A DNA stretch of 33,243 bases from Pseudomonadota bacterium (GCA_018241895.1 JAFECX010000055.1:1-33243); one strand, 5' to 3'. Shown: positions 7,649 to 17,750, counted from the first letter of the stretch. Notes: generated by a model from the letters alone, not told the origin. Numbers and translations are program-made.

Positions 7649-8878
7649 TTACACGCGCTCGAGGATGCCGGCCGCGCCCTGCCCCATGCCGACGCACATC
7701 GTCACCATGCCGTACTTCAGCTGCCGGCGGCGCAGCGCGTGCACGACGGTGGCGGCGCGGATGGCGCCGGTGGCGCCCAGCGGGTGGCCGAGCGCGATCG
7801 CGCCGCCCATCGGGTTGACGCGCGCCGGGTCGAGCCCGACGCTGCCGATCACCGCCAGTGCCTGCGCCGCGAAGGCTTCGTTCAACTCGATCCAGCCCAG
7901 GTCGTCGAGTGCGAGGCCCGCATGGCGCAGCGCCGCCGGTATGGCCTCGATCGGGCCGATGCCCATGATCTCGGGCGGCACGCCGCGCGCCGCGAAGGCG
8001 ACGAAGCGCGCCAGCGGCGTGAGGCCGAAGGTCTTGACGGCCTTGTCGCTGGCCACGATCAGCGCGCCGGCGCCGTCGCTGGTCTGGCTGCTGTTGCCGG
8101 CGGTGACGCTGCCCAAACCGGTCGGCTTGCCGGCCGGATCCCTGGCCGCGGCGAACGCCGGTTTCAGTTTCGCCAGGCCCTCGAGGCTGGTGTCGGGTCG
8201 TGCGCCTTCGTCGAGCGTGACGGTGCGCGTCTTCGTGCCGACCTCGCCGCGCGCCAGATCGGGGAAGCGCTCCACCACCTCGATCGGCGTCGTCTCGGCG
8301 GCGAACTCGCCCGCCTTCTGCGCCGCCAGCGCCTTCCGGTGCGAGGCGAGCGCGAACGCGTCCTGCGCCTCGCGGCTCACCTTCCACTGCACGGCCACCT
8401 TCTCGGCCGTCAGGCCCATGCCGTAGGCGATGCCGACGTTCTCGTCCCTGGCGAAGATGGCCGGGTTGTAGCTCGGCTTGTTGCCGCCCATCGGCACCAT
8501 GCTCATGCTCTCGGCGCCGCCGGCGACGATCACGTCGGCCTCGCCGACGCGGATGCGGTCGGCGGCCATCGCGAGCGCGGTGAGGCCGCTGGCGCAGAAG
8601 CGGTTGACGGTGACGCCGCCCACCGAGTGCGGCAGGCCGGCCAGCACCATCGCCACGCGCGCCATGTTCATGCCCTGCTCGGCCTCGGGGAAGCTGCAGC
8701 CGACGATCGCGTCCTCGATAGCCTTGGGGTCGAGCGACGGCACCTGCGCCAGCGCCGACTTCACCGCGGCGACCAGCAGGTCGTCGGGCCGCAGGTGGCG
8801 AAACACCCCGCGCGGCGCCTTGCCGATGGGCGTGCGCGTGGCGGCGACGATGTAGGCGTCTTGCACTTGCTTGCTCAT
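7649..8878 (-). CDS. fadA: acetyl-CoA C-acyltransferase (3-ketoacyl-CoA thiolase)
   Basis: Thiolase of 409 residues that cleaves 3-ketoacyl-CoA with CoA to acetyl-CoA and a shortened acyl-CoA, the last step of beta-oxidation. The nucleophile is Cys95 in VNRFCASGL. The C-terminal half carries NEAFAAQ, the catalytic His in GHPLGATGA and the second Cys in CVGMGQGAAG, so all catalytic residues are present. The start is followed by the standard thiolase N-terminus AYIVAATRTPIGK. It lies 13 bp after the fadB-like gene, presumably its partner subunit. Confidence 0.96.
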   Translation of the reverse strand: MSKQVQDAYIVAATRTPIGKAPRGVFRHLRPDDLLVAAVKSALAQVPSLDPKAIEDAIVGCSFPEAEQGMNMARVAMVLAGLPHSVGGVTVNRFCASGLTALAMAADRIRVGEADVIVAGGAESMSMVPMGGNKPSYNPAIFARDENVGIAYGMGLTAEKVAVQWKVSREAQDAFALASHRKALAAQKAGEFAAETTPIEVVERFPDLARGEVGTKTRTVTLDEGARPDTSLEGLAKLKPAFAAARDPAGKPTGLGSVTAGNSSQTSDGAGALIVASDKAVKTFGLTPLARFVAFAARGVPPEIMGIGPIEAIPAALRHAGLALDDLGWIELNEAFAAQALAVIGSVGLDPARVNPMGGAIALGHPLGATGAIRAATVVHALRRRQLKYGMVTMCVGMGQGAAGILERV

Positions 8879-8891
8879 GATCTCGTCTCGC

Positions 8892-11285
8892 TCAGTTGCG
8901 TACCGGCTTGCCCGTCTGCAGGAATCCCATGATGCGCTCCTGCGTCTTCGGGTGCGCCAGCAGCGCGGCGAAGTGCCGGCTCTCCTGTTTCATCAGGTAT
9001 TCCTCACTCACCAGCGAACCGGCGTCGACGTCGCCGCCGGTCACCACGTCGGCGATCAGGCTGGCGATGTGGAAGTCGTGCGCGCTGACGAAGCCGCCGT
9101 CGCGCAGGTTGACGAGCTGGCCGCGGATGGTGGCGGCGGCGCTGCGCCCGGCCACCGGGAACAGCGTGCGCGCCGGCGGCCGCCAGCCGCTGGCCGCCAT
9201 CGCCCGGGCCTGCGTGAGTGCGACGTGCAGCAGCTCGTCCTTGTGCGGCACGACGATGTCGCTGCACAGCAGGTAGCCGAGGCTGCGCGACTCGAGCGCA
9301 CTGGTGCCGACCTTGGCCATCGCCGCGTTCTGGAACGGGTCGGCGACGAACCTCAGCAGGTCGGCATGGGCGTTGCCTGCGGCCGCCATCTCGGCCGCGC
9401 GGCGCGCGAGGTAGGTCAGACCGCCGCCGGCCGGCAGCAGCCCGACGCCCACTTCCACCAGGCCCATGAACGTGTCCATCGCCGCCACGCGCCGCGCGCA
9501 GTGCACCGCGAGCTCGCAGCCGCCACCCAGCGCCGCACCGCGCAGCGCGGCCACCACCGGCACCGCCGAGTAGCGCACGCGCAGCAGCGCCGACTGCAGC
9601 TGCGAGACCGCCTCGACGACCCCCGCGACGCCGCGCTTCATGAAGATCGGCATCACCTCCTCGAGGTTGGCGCCGGCCGAGAACACGTCGTCGGGCGACC
9701 AGATCACGAGGCCCTGCCAGCCGGCCTCGGCGAGGTCGAGCGCCTTCACGAGGCCCTCGCCCACCGTCGGGCCGATGAGGTGCATCTTGGAGGTGATGCT
9801 GGCGATCAGCACCTCGCCGTCGAGCGTCCACAGCCGCACGTGGTCGTTCTTCCAGACCTCGGTGCCGCTGGCCAGCGGCTGGACCGCGCCCGCGCCGAGC
9901 ACGTTCTCGGGGAAATGCTGGCGCTCGTACACGGGCAGCTTGCTGCGCGGCACGTAGGCCTTGCGCGCCGGGCTCCACGAGCCCTCGGGCGTGTGCACGC
10001 CCTGTTGCGGCACCGGCCCCTCGAACACCCAGGCCGGCAGCGGCGCCTTCGAAAGCGCCTTGCCGGCGTCGATGTCCTCCTTGACCCACTGCGCCACCTG
10101 CGGCCAGCCGGCCTCCTGCCACAGCTCGAAGGGGCCCTGCTTCATGCCGAAGCCCCAGCGCATCGCGAAGTCGACGTCGCGCGCGTTGTCGGCGATGCTC
10201 TCGAGGTGCACGGCGGCGTAGTGGAAGCCGTCGCGCAGGATGGCCCACAGGAATGCGGCCTGCGGGTGGCTCGATTCGCGCAGCAGCTTCAGCCGCTCGG
10301 CGGCCGGCTTCTTGAGGATGCGATCGACGATCGGCTCGGCCTTGCCGCCGCCCGGCACGTACTCGCCGGTGGCCGGGTCCAGGCGCAGGATGTCCTTGCC
10401 CACCTTCTTGAAGAAACCCGCACCGCTCTTCTGGCCGAGCGCGCCCTTTTCGATCAGCGCGGCGAGCGCCGGCGGCATCGCGTACAGCGGGTGGAAGGGG
10501 TCGTCGGGCAGCGTGTCGCGCATCGTCTCGATGACGTGCGCCATCGTGTCCAGACCCACCACGTCGGCAGTGCGGAAGGTGGCGCTCGACGCGCGCCCGA
10601 GCTTCTTGCCGGTGAGCTCGTCGACGACGTCGTAGGCGAGGCCGAAGTTCCCGGCCTCCCTGATCGTCGCCAGGATGCCGGCGATGCCGATGCGGTTGGC
10701 GACGAAGTTGGGCGTGTCCCTGGCGCGCACCACGCTCTTGCCCAGCGTGCTGGTGACGAAGGTCTCGAGCGCGTCGAGCACCTCGGGGCGCGTCGCCGGC
10801 GTCGCGATCGCCTCCACCAGCGGCATGTAGCGCGGCGGGTTGAAGAAGTGGATGCCGCAAAAGCGCGGTCGCACCGCCTCGGGCAGCGCCTCGGCGAGCC
10901 GGCCGATCGACAGCCCCGAGGTGTTGCTGGCGACGATGGCATGCGGCGCCAGCGCCGGCGCGACCTTGGCGTACAGATCGAGCTTCCAGTCCATGCGCTC
11001 GGCGATGGCCTCGATGACGAGGTCGCACTCGCCCAGCCGCGCCAGGTGCTCCTCGTAGTTGGCCTGCTCGATCAGCACCGCGTCGTCGGCGATGCCCAGC
11101 GGCGCGGGCTTGAGCTTCTTCAGGTTCTCGACCGCCCGGGCGACGATGCCGTTCTTCGCGCCCTCCTTGGCGGGCAGGTCGAACAAGACGACGGGCACCC
11201 TGCAGTTCACCAGGTGGGCGGCGATCTGCGCGCCCATCACGCCGGCGCCGAGCACGGCCGCCTTGCGCACGAGGAAACGGTTCAT
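8892..11285 (-). CDS. 3-hydroxyacyl-CoA dehydrogenase / enoyl-CoA hydratase bifunctional protein
   Basis: A 797-residue multifunctional beta-oxidation enzyme. The order is dehydrogenase first, hydratase last, as in FadN-type proteins and opposite to E. coli FadB. Seen: the NAD loop GAGVMGAQIA near residue 14, SNTSGLSI, the catalytic HFFNPPRYMPLVE and a C-terminal dehydrogenase domain, then a crotonase domain with FSAGANLEEV and ALGGGCELAVH where the hydratase Glu is retained. GGAGG stands before the ATG. It converts enoyl-CoA to 3-hydroxyacyl-CoA and then to 3-ketoacyl-CoA. It is followed 13 bp later by the thiolase and preceded by the DUF2147 gene. Confidence 0.94.
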   Translation of the reverse strand: MNRFLVRKAAVLGAGVMGAQIAAHLVNCRVPVVLFDLPAKEGAKNGIVARAVENLKKLKPAPLGIADDAVLIEQANYEEHLARLGECDLVIEAIAERMDWKLDLYAKVAPALAPHAIVASNTSGLSIGRLAEALPEAVRPRFCGIHFFNPPRYMPLVEAIATPATRPEVLDALETFVTSTLGKSVVRARDTPNFVANRIGIAGILATIREAGNFGLAYDVVDELTGKKLGRASSATFRTADVVGLDTMAHVIETMRDTLPDDPFHPLYAMPPALAALIEKGALGQKSGAGFFKKVGKDILRLDPATGEYVPGGGKAEPIVDRILKKPAAERLKLLRESSHPQAAFLWAILRDGFHYAAVHLESIADNARDVDFAMRWGFGMKQGPFELWQEAGWPQVAQWVKEDIDAGKALSKAPLPAWVFEGPVPQQGVHTPEGSWSPARKAYVPRSKLPVYERQHFPENVLGAGAVQPLASGTEVWKNDHVRLWTLDGEVLIASITSKMHLIGPTVGEGLVKALDLAEAGWQGLVIWSPDDVFSAGANLEEVMPIFMKRGVAGVVEAVSQLQSALLRVRYSAVPVVAALRGAALGGGCELAVHCARRVAAMDTFMGLVEVGVGLLPAGGGLTYLARRAAEMAAAGNAHADLLRFVADPFQNAAMAKVGTSALESRSLGYLLCSDIVVPHKDELLHVALTQARAMAASGWRPPARTLFPVAGRSAAATIRGQLVNLRDGGFVSAHDFHIASLIADVVTGGDVDAGSLVSEEYLMKQESRHFAALLAHPKTQERIMGFLQTGKPVRN

Positions 11286-11316
11286 TGCGGCCTCCGAAAG
11301 GAAGGGAGAGCGGGGG

Positions 11317-11760
11317 TCATTCGACGCGGATCCAGGTCTGGTTGCGGTAGAACGGCCCGATGAAGCCGCGCACCTGCAGCGTCTTGCCGCCGTCTTGCGG
11401 CGTCAGACGCACCTTGTAGGTCTTGCCGTTGTTGGGGTCGAGGATGGTGCCGCCGTCCCAGTACGGCTCGTCGGGGTTCTTCTTCACGCCTTCGACGATG
11501 GTCATGCCGAGCACCGGCTGGTCCTTGCGCGCGTCGGTGCACTTGTCGCACTTCGTGTCCTGCTTGCTCGGGTCGAGCAGCTTCTCGATCTTCCCGCTGA
11601 GCACGCCGTCCGCCTCGGCGATGCGCACGTAGGACTTCTCCTGCTTGGTCTCGTCGTCGATCGTCTTCCACAGGCCCACCGGGGTGGCCTGCGCGAGGGC
11701 GGCCGCGGCGGCCAGGGCCAGCGCGGCGGCGAGTGCGTGGCGGGCAAGGGTCTTGTGCAT
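11317..11760 (-). CDS. DUF2147 family exported protein
   Basis: A 147-residue protein with an Ala-rich signal peptide (residues 1-23, cleavage near ALAQA) and the DUF2147 pattern: VGLWKTIDDETKQEKSYVRI, a CDKC pair (a possible metal or disulfide site), WDGGTILDPNNGKTYK and GFIGPFYRNQTWIRV. The family resembles a small lipocalin-like beta barrel; its function is not established. It sits inside the beta-oxidation operon, 38 bp after the acyl-CoA dehydrogenase gene and 31 bp before the fadB-like gene. That position suggests a link to fatty acid uptake or handling in the periplasm (inference). Confidence 0.9.
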   Translation of the reverse strand: MHKTLARHALAAALALAAAAALAQATPVGLWKTIDDETKQEKSYVRIAEADGVLSGKIEKLLDPSKQDTKCDKCTDARKDQPVLGMTIVEGVKKNPDEPYWDGGTILDPNNGKTYKVRLTPQDGGKTLQVRGFIGPFYRNQTWIRVE

Positions 11761-11798
11761 GGCGGTCTGCTCGAAGGGGTTGTGGGGGCAGGCGGACT

Positions 11799-13589
<1,791 letters not shown>

Positions 13590-13641
13590 GCGGTTCTCCG
13601 GAGTGAGGATGGAAGGCGTCGGCGGACCCGGCTGCGCGGCG

Positions 13642-14412
13642 TCAGCGCCGTGCAGCGCGCATGGGGCGCGCGTCACGCGCGGCGCGCACGGGCCGGGGAC
13701 CGCCGTGCCCCGGTGCCTGCGGCAGCGCGGCGTCGGCCCGGTAATGCGCCAGCAGGTGCTCGAAGCCGCGGCGCGCGCGCTCCGGCACGTCCGGATTGCG
13801 CAGCAGCCGCGCGTCGTGGTGCAGTGCGAGGATCAGGCCGTGGATCTCGAACAGCATCTGGGCGGTGTCGATGTCGGCGCGCAGGTGGCCCTCGTCGACC
13901 GCGATGCGGATCGCACGCTCGAGTGCCGACTGCCAGGCGCGCACCATCGACACCAGCGCGTCGCGCACGGCCCCCGGACGATCGTCGTAGTCGACGGCGC
14001 CGCTGATGTAGATGCAGCCCGAGTCGATCTCGACCGAGACGCGGCGCACCCAGCGCTCGAACAGCGCGTGCAGCCGCGGCAGCCCGCGCGGCGCGCGCAG
14101 CGCCGGCACGAAAACCTCCTGCTCGAAGCGCGCGTGGTACTCGCGGATGACCGAGATCTGCAGTTCCTCGCGCGAGCCGAAGTGCGCGAACACGCCCGAC
14201 TTGCTCATCTGCATGATCTCGGCGAGCGCGCCGATCGACAGGCCCTCGAGCCCCATGTGCGCAGCCAGGCCGAGCGCGGCGTCGAGGATCGCGGCATGCG
14301 TCTGCCGGCCCTTGGGCACGCCGGGGCGCAGGTCCTGGGGCGCCGCCTTGCCTGCGTCCGTGCCCGTGCCCGTGGCTGACCGCGACGGCCGGCCGGCGCC
14401 TTGCGACGTCAC
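13642..14412 (-). CDS. TetR/AcrR family regulator of the beta-oxidation operon
   Basis: The DNA-binding helix-turn-helix is clear: KGRQTHAAILDAALGLA, then LSIGALAEIMQMSKSGVFAHFGS. A ligand domain of about 170 residues follows. The open frame extends to a GTG at 14595, but the residues before the HTH are low-complexity and the frame would then cover a 12-bp palindrome that looks like an operator. All possible starts are GTG; I choose 14412 because AAGG lies seven bases before it, giving 256 residues. It is first in a seven-gene operon for fatty acid oxidation. By analogy to TetR-type FadP/PsrA-like regulators it likely represses the operon until bound by an acyl-CoA (inference). The C-terminal tail is Arg-rich. 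Confidence 0.85.
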   Translation of the reverse strand: MTSQGAGRPSRSATGTGTDAGKAAPQDLRPGVPKGRQTHAAILDAALGLAAHMGLEGLSIGALAEIMQMSKSGVFAHFGSREELQISVIREYHARFEQEVFVPALRAPRGLPRLHALFERWVRRVSVEIDSGCIYISGAVDYDDRPGAVRDALVSMVRAWQSALERAIRIAVDEGHLRADIDTAQMLFEIHGLILALHHDARLLRNPDVPERARRGFEHLLAHYRADAALPQAPGHGGPRPVRAARDARPMRAARR

Positions 14413-14573
14413 GCTTGCGCCTTGCGCTGGCACGCCGGGCGCCTGCGGCCGGCTTGTGCCGGACACGCCGTCATGCGCGGCGCCTTCGTGGCGCGCGACG
14501 CCGGTGCGGCGCGCCGCCGCGTCGCGACGCGTGCGGGTCTCAGGAGAGTCGGATGTCGGCACAGCAATGGAAC

Positions 14574-14585
14574 GAACGATCGTTC
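14574..14585. promoter_or_regulatory. candidate TetR-family operator, perfect 12-bp palindrome
   Basis: GAACGATCGTTC reads the same on both strands. It lies in an unusually AT-rich patch just downstream of a -10-like CAAAAT (minus strand, about 14592-14587), so a bound repressor would cover the transcription start of the regulator-led operon. TetR-family operators are typically short palindromes of this kind. The same 12-mer does not occur in the 52-bp gap before the acyl-CoA dehydrogenase gene, consistent with one control point for the operon. Confidence 0.6.
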
Positions 14586-14657
14586 TATTTTGCACGATCG
14601 CCCGGAACCCGGGGCCCGCGGCCGCATTCGACTTCTAGAGCCTTGCACCTAATTCGC

Positions 14658-14727
14658 GCGCACGGCGCACGGCGCACGGCGCACGGCGCACCGCGCATCG
14701 CGCATCGCGCATCGCGCACGGCGCGCC
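14658..14727. repeat. 7-bp tandem array, ten units
   Basis: Ten consecutive heptamers: four GCGCACG, one GCGCACC, three GCGCATC, one GCGCACG and one degraded GCGCGCC. It lies between the FHA gene stop and the operator region and is not in a supported coding frame. Short-period arrays of this type change length by strand slippage. Confidence 0.85.
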
Positions 14728-14789
14728 ACAACGCAGGCCGGGCCGCTCAGGCGCTCCGCCGCGCCGGCGACCCGGCGTGCGCCGCCGCC

Positions 14790-15818
14790 CTATTCCCCCT
14801 CGTCGTCGCGCCCGGCGTCGGCATCGCGGCCGGCAGCGGCATCGCGCTCGGCGGCGCGCACGGCGGCGTCCAGCGGCGCACGCAGCGCGGCCGCGCCGCG
14901 CACGAACTCGTCGGGCGTCACCGGCCGGCTCCACAGCAGGGCCGGCGGCGGCAGCGCCGAAACGTAGAGCTCGGAGAACCAGCGGTCGTGCCGTTGCTGG
15001 TTGAGCGCCATCAGGATCGCCGCCCCGACGACGAAGCCGCTCCAGCCGACGATGCGCAGCGCACGCCTGTGCTGCGGCGCGACGAGGCGCGCCTGGCCGA
15101 TCAGCATCGCCACGATGCACAAGGCGACGGCGCCCGGTGCGACGCGCGACAGCAGCGGCGCCGACGCGAGCGCCGCCGCCCACGGCAGCACGAAGCCCGT
15201 CACCTCCGCAGCGAGCAGCCCGCGCGCGGCGACCGCCAGATGCGCCCAGAAGTCGAAGCGATCCTGGAACAGCTTGGACGCCAGCCCCCACAGCACGCAC
15301 CAGCTACCCAGCGCCACGGGCACGCCGAGCAGCGGCAGCAGCCAGTCGGAGACGCGGCTGCCCGGGTCGATCTGGATCGCGAAGGCCGCCAGCATCCAGC
15401 CCCACAGCAGCGCCGCGATGACGAGCGTCATCGTGCGGCGCGGCGCGCGCGCCAACGCCCGCTCGGGCGCCAGCGCTTCGCCGGCCAGGCGCAGCCGCAG
15501 GCGCGTCGCGCCGACGACGAAGTCTTCGTCGCCGCCGGGCGCCATGGCGCGCTCGCCGGGCGCCAGGCGTCGCCGCGCAAGCGCCACGCCGTTGACGCTG
15601 GGCAGCGCCAGCAGCTCGGCGCCGGCCGGCGCACCGTCGCTGTCGAGCCGCGCCTCGATGCGCAGGTGGTGCGGCGCGACGTGCGGGTCGTCGAGCACGA
15701 CGTCGTTGTCGATGGCGCGGCCGATGCGCAGCGGCCAGGCCGTGACCGGCACGGCGACGCGCACGCGGCCGTCGCGCCCGAGCACCTCGACGAGGGCGAG
15801 TCGCGGCGCGGCGTTCAT
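14790..15818 (-). CDS. FHA-domain integral membrane protein
   Basis: A 342-residue protein. Residues about 10-115 form an FHA domain: LRIGRAIDNDVVLDD, then HVAPHHLRIE and PSVNGVALA. The Gly-Arg, the His and the Asn-Gly of FHA domains are kept, but the Ser that contacts phosphothreonine (SxxH) is Ala here, so phospho-binding may be lost or altered. The rest holds about five membrane helices (for example LVIAALLWGWMLAAFAI and WLLPLLGVPVALGSW) and an acidic, Ala/Asp-rich C-terminus. GGGGAG precedes the ATG. It follows the secreted protease gene by 70 bp on the same strand; that gap holds a perfect CCCCC-GC-GGGGG palindrome (15846-15857). The two probably form a transcription unit. The partner is unknown. 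Confidence 0.85.
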   Translation of the reverse strand: MNAAPRLALVEVLGRDGRVRVAVPVTAWPLRIGRAIDNDVVLDDPHVAPHHLRIEARLDSDGAPAGAELLALPSVNGVALARRRLAPGERAMAPGGDEDFVVGATRLRLRLAGEALAPERALARAPRRTMTLVIAALLWGWMLAAFAIQIDPGSRVSDWLLPLLGVPVALGSWCVLWGLASKLFQDRFDFWAHLAVAARGLLAAEVTGFVLPWAAALASAPLLSRVAPGAVALCIVAMLIGQARLVAPQHRRALRIVGWSGFVVGAAILMALNQQRHDRWFSELYVSALPPPALLWSRPVTPDEFVRGAAALRAPLDAAVRAAERDAAAGRDADAGRDDEGE

Positions 15819-15888
15819 GCGCTCCCCTTGGCCCCGAGCGCCGTCCCCCCGCGGGGGAATGAGTGCCTTCGCAGCGACCGTGCAGCGT

Positions 15889-17610
15889 TCATCGCACGTC
15901 CGCACGCGCGCCGCTGGCCCGCACCGCAGGCGGCGCCGGCAGCGCACTCGGCAGCGCACTCGGCAGCGCACTCGGCAGCGCACTCGGCAGCGCACTCGGC
16001 AGCGCACTCGGCAGCGCACTCGGCAGCGCACTCGGCGGCGCACTCGGCGGCGCACTCGGCAGCGCACTCGGCGGCATCGCGGACTGCGCTGCGGGCCGCG
16101 CCGACGCCACGCGCGCGACGCCGAAGCCGGCGAGGTAGTGCGCCGCCAGGCGCTGGGCGTTCTCGAACGACACGCCGTAGCCGTCGAAGCGCCCCAGCAC
16201 GCCCATGTCGCTCGCGTCCAGCGTCGCCACCAGCAGCGCGAGGTCGAACAGCCCGGGCAGCTTCTTGTACTCGCGCAGGCACAGCACCGCGCGCAGCACG
16301 AGGCCGTCGCCCTGCACGTCGTCCTCGCGGCATTGCGGCGGCGTCTGCTGGCGCCCGCCGTCGAAGCTCTCGTTGCGAAAGCTCTTCGAATAGCGCTCGG
16401 CAAAGCGCAGCCAGCCGAGGCGGCGGCCGTCGTAGGCCTCGTGGCGCACGACCAGAAAGCCGCTCAGCAGGCCGCCGTTGACGAAGACGCGGCTGTCCAT
16501 CGCGCACTGCGAGCGCTCGAACTGCAGGCCGCGTGCCTCGGGCGGCGTGCTCGAACCCCAGCAGCGCATGAAGCGCTCCTGCGGCACCGGCACGCGATAG
16601 CGCGCATGGCCCGAGGCGCGCCAGGGCAGCGCGACGAAGGCGTCGACCAGCGCCTCCTGGTGCGCGCCGAGTTGCGCCGCCAGACGCGGGTACATCGACT
16701 CGACCACCGGCTGCGCATCGCGGCTGCGCGCGAGCAGCGCCTGCGCGAACACGGCCGGCACCAGGAAGCTCACCTGCTCGCCGTCGCGGCGCGTGGCGAC
16801 GTTGACGCCGATCACGCGCGCCGCGTCGTCGAGCGCCGGGCCGCCGCTCATGCCCGCCGACAGCGAGCCGCCGAAGAAGATCGTCGGCAGGAAGCTGCGC
16901 TCGGCCAGGCCGTTGTAGGCGCCGCTCACGACCGCGAAGCCGACGTCGAGCGGGTTGCCCAGCGCGTAGATGCGTTCACCGCGCTGCAGCGGATCGTCCG
17001 CGCTGCGAAAGGCGAGCGCACCACGCCCGGCCAGCGCACCGGGCTCGGCCACGCGCAGCAGCGCCAGGTCGTGCACGACGTCGACGTCGAGCAGTTGCAG
17101 CGCCCCCTGGCGCCCGTCGGCGGTGGCGAACACCAGCCGGTACTGCGCCGGGCGCAGCGCGTACTGGCTCACGACGTGATAGTTGGTGACGAGATGCCCT
17201 TCTTCGCTCACGAGGAAGCCCGAGCCGACCGAGGTCTGGCTGTCCTGCCCCTCGAGCAGCGTGCGCACCTGCACCAGCCGCTCGCGGGCGCGCGCGTAGG
17301 CACGCTGGGTGGCGTCACCCGCCGCCGCGTCCGTGCGGCCGTGCGCCGCATCCGCGGGCGCTGCGATCGATTCCACCGGTGCGGTCGGCACCGCCCGCGC
17401 AGTCGGCGCAGTCGTCGGCGCAGTCGGCGCAGGAAGCGGCGATGGCGTCGTCGGGGCCGCGGAAAGAGGCGGCGATGGCGGCGCAGCCCGCAGCACGGTC
17501 GGCGGCGCAGGAACGGGCGCCGGTCCGGCGGCCCACGCCACACCGGCGCACGCCAGCATGGCTGCGCCGGCGGCCCGGCGCAGCCAGCGACGCATCGACT
17601 CGCACGGCAT
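15889..17610 (-). CDS. secreted trypsin-like serine protease (S1C type) with repeat tail
   Basis: A 573-residue protein. Residues 1-28 are a signal peptide (RRAAGAAMLACAGVAWA), then a Pro/Ala/Thr-rich linker to about residue 100. The protease core shows the full triad: His145 in VTNYHVVS, Asp181 in VVHDLALLRV and Ser255 in SAGMSGGPAL, as in HtrA/Deg peptidases but with no PDZ domain visible. A Cys-containing domain of unknown family (about 290-505) follows, then a PSAL-repeat tail. Possible starts are 17637, 17610 and 17595. I favour 17610 because CACAAT lies six bases before it, as at other starts here. It heads a two-gene unit with the FHA membrane protein and likely acts in the periplasm. 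Confidence 0.88.
   Translation of the reverse strand: MPCESMRRWLRRAAGAAMLACAGVAWAAGPAPVPAPPTVLRAAPPSPPLSAAPTTPSPLPAPTAPTTAPTARAVPTAPVESIAAPADAAHGRTDAAAGDATQRAYARARERLVQVRTLLEGQDSQTSVGSGFLVSEEGHLVTNYHVVSQYALRPAQYRLVFATADGRQGALQLLDVDVVHDLALLRVAEPGALAGRGALAFRSADDPLQRGERIYALGNPLDVGFAVVSGAYNGLAERSFLPTIFFGGSLSAGMSGGPALDDAARVIGVNVATRRDGEQVSFLVPAVFAQALLARSRDAQPVVESMYPRLAAQLGAHQEALVDAFVALPWRASGHARYRVPVPQERFMRCWGSSTPPEARGLQFERSQCAMDSRVFVNGGLLSGFLVVRHEAYDGRRLGWLRFAERYSKSFRNESFDGGRQQTPPQCREDDVQGDGLVLRAVLCLREYKKLPGLFDLALLVATLDASDMGVLGRFDGYGVSFENAQRLAAHYLAGFGVARVASARPAAQSAMPPSALPSAPPSAPPSALPSALPSALPSALPSALPSALPSALPSALPAPPAVRASGARADVR
15938..16069. repeat. 12-bp in-frame tandem array, eleven units
   Basis: Eleven units of GGCAGCGCACTC: eight perfect, two with one base changed, one perfect. 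Read on the minus strand it encodes the PSAL/PSAP repeats at the C-terminus of the serine protease. The period is a multiple of three, so gain or loss of units keeps the frame. Confidence 0.95.
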
Positions 17611-17616
17611 CGGAGC

Positions 17617-17622
17617 ATTGTG
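17617..17622 (-). promoter_or_regulatory. candidate -10 hexamer for the serine protease gene
   Basis: On the minus strand CACAAT is followed by GCTCCG and then the ATG at 17610. No Shine-Dalgarno is visible. The layout matches that before pyrC and nadK. Four of six bases match TATAAT. Confidence 0.3.
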
Positions 17623-17750
17623 GCCGAACGCCGTCATGCGGCACGGTGCGGCGCGCCGCTGGCCGAAGTGCGCCGCGCCGCACGGTGCATGCCGGCGCGC
17701 CAGCCGCTCGCCACCGCGTCGTCACGCTGCCGACCTGCGCGCACCGTTCT

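Larger units (their letters stand above)
14413..14789. other. non-coding stretch upstream of TetR and downstream of FHA gene
   Basis: This stretch has no gene I can support. The part up to 14595 stays open in the TetR frame and may be translated if an upstream GTG is used. It contains the candidate operator palindrome at 14574-14585 in a local AT-rich patch, a GC-rich segment, a TCTAGA at about 14634-14639 and the 7-bp tandem array at 14658-14727. Confidence 0.6.

Noticed and set aside
15938..16069. Possible CRISPR array in the repeats here and at 20682 and 21075
   Set aside because: Units are contiguous, 6 or 12 bp long, have no spacers and are translated in frame; no cas genes are present.
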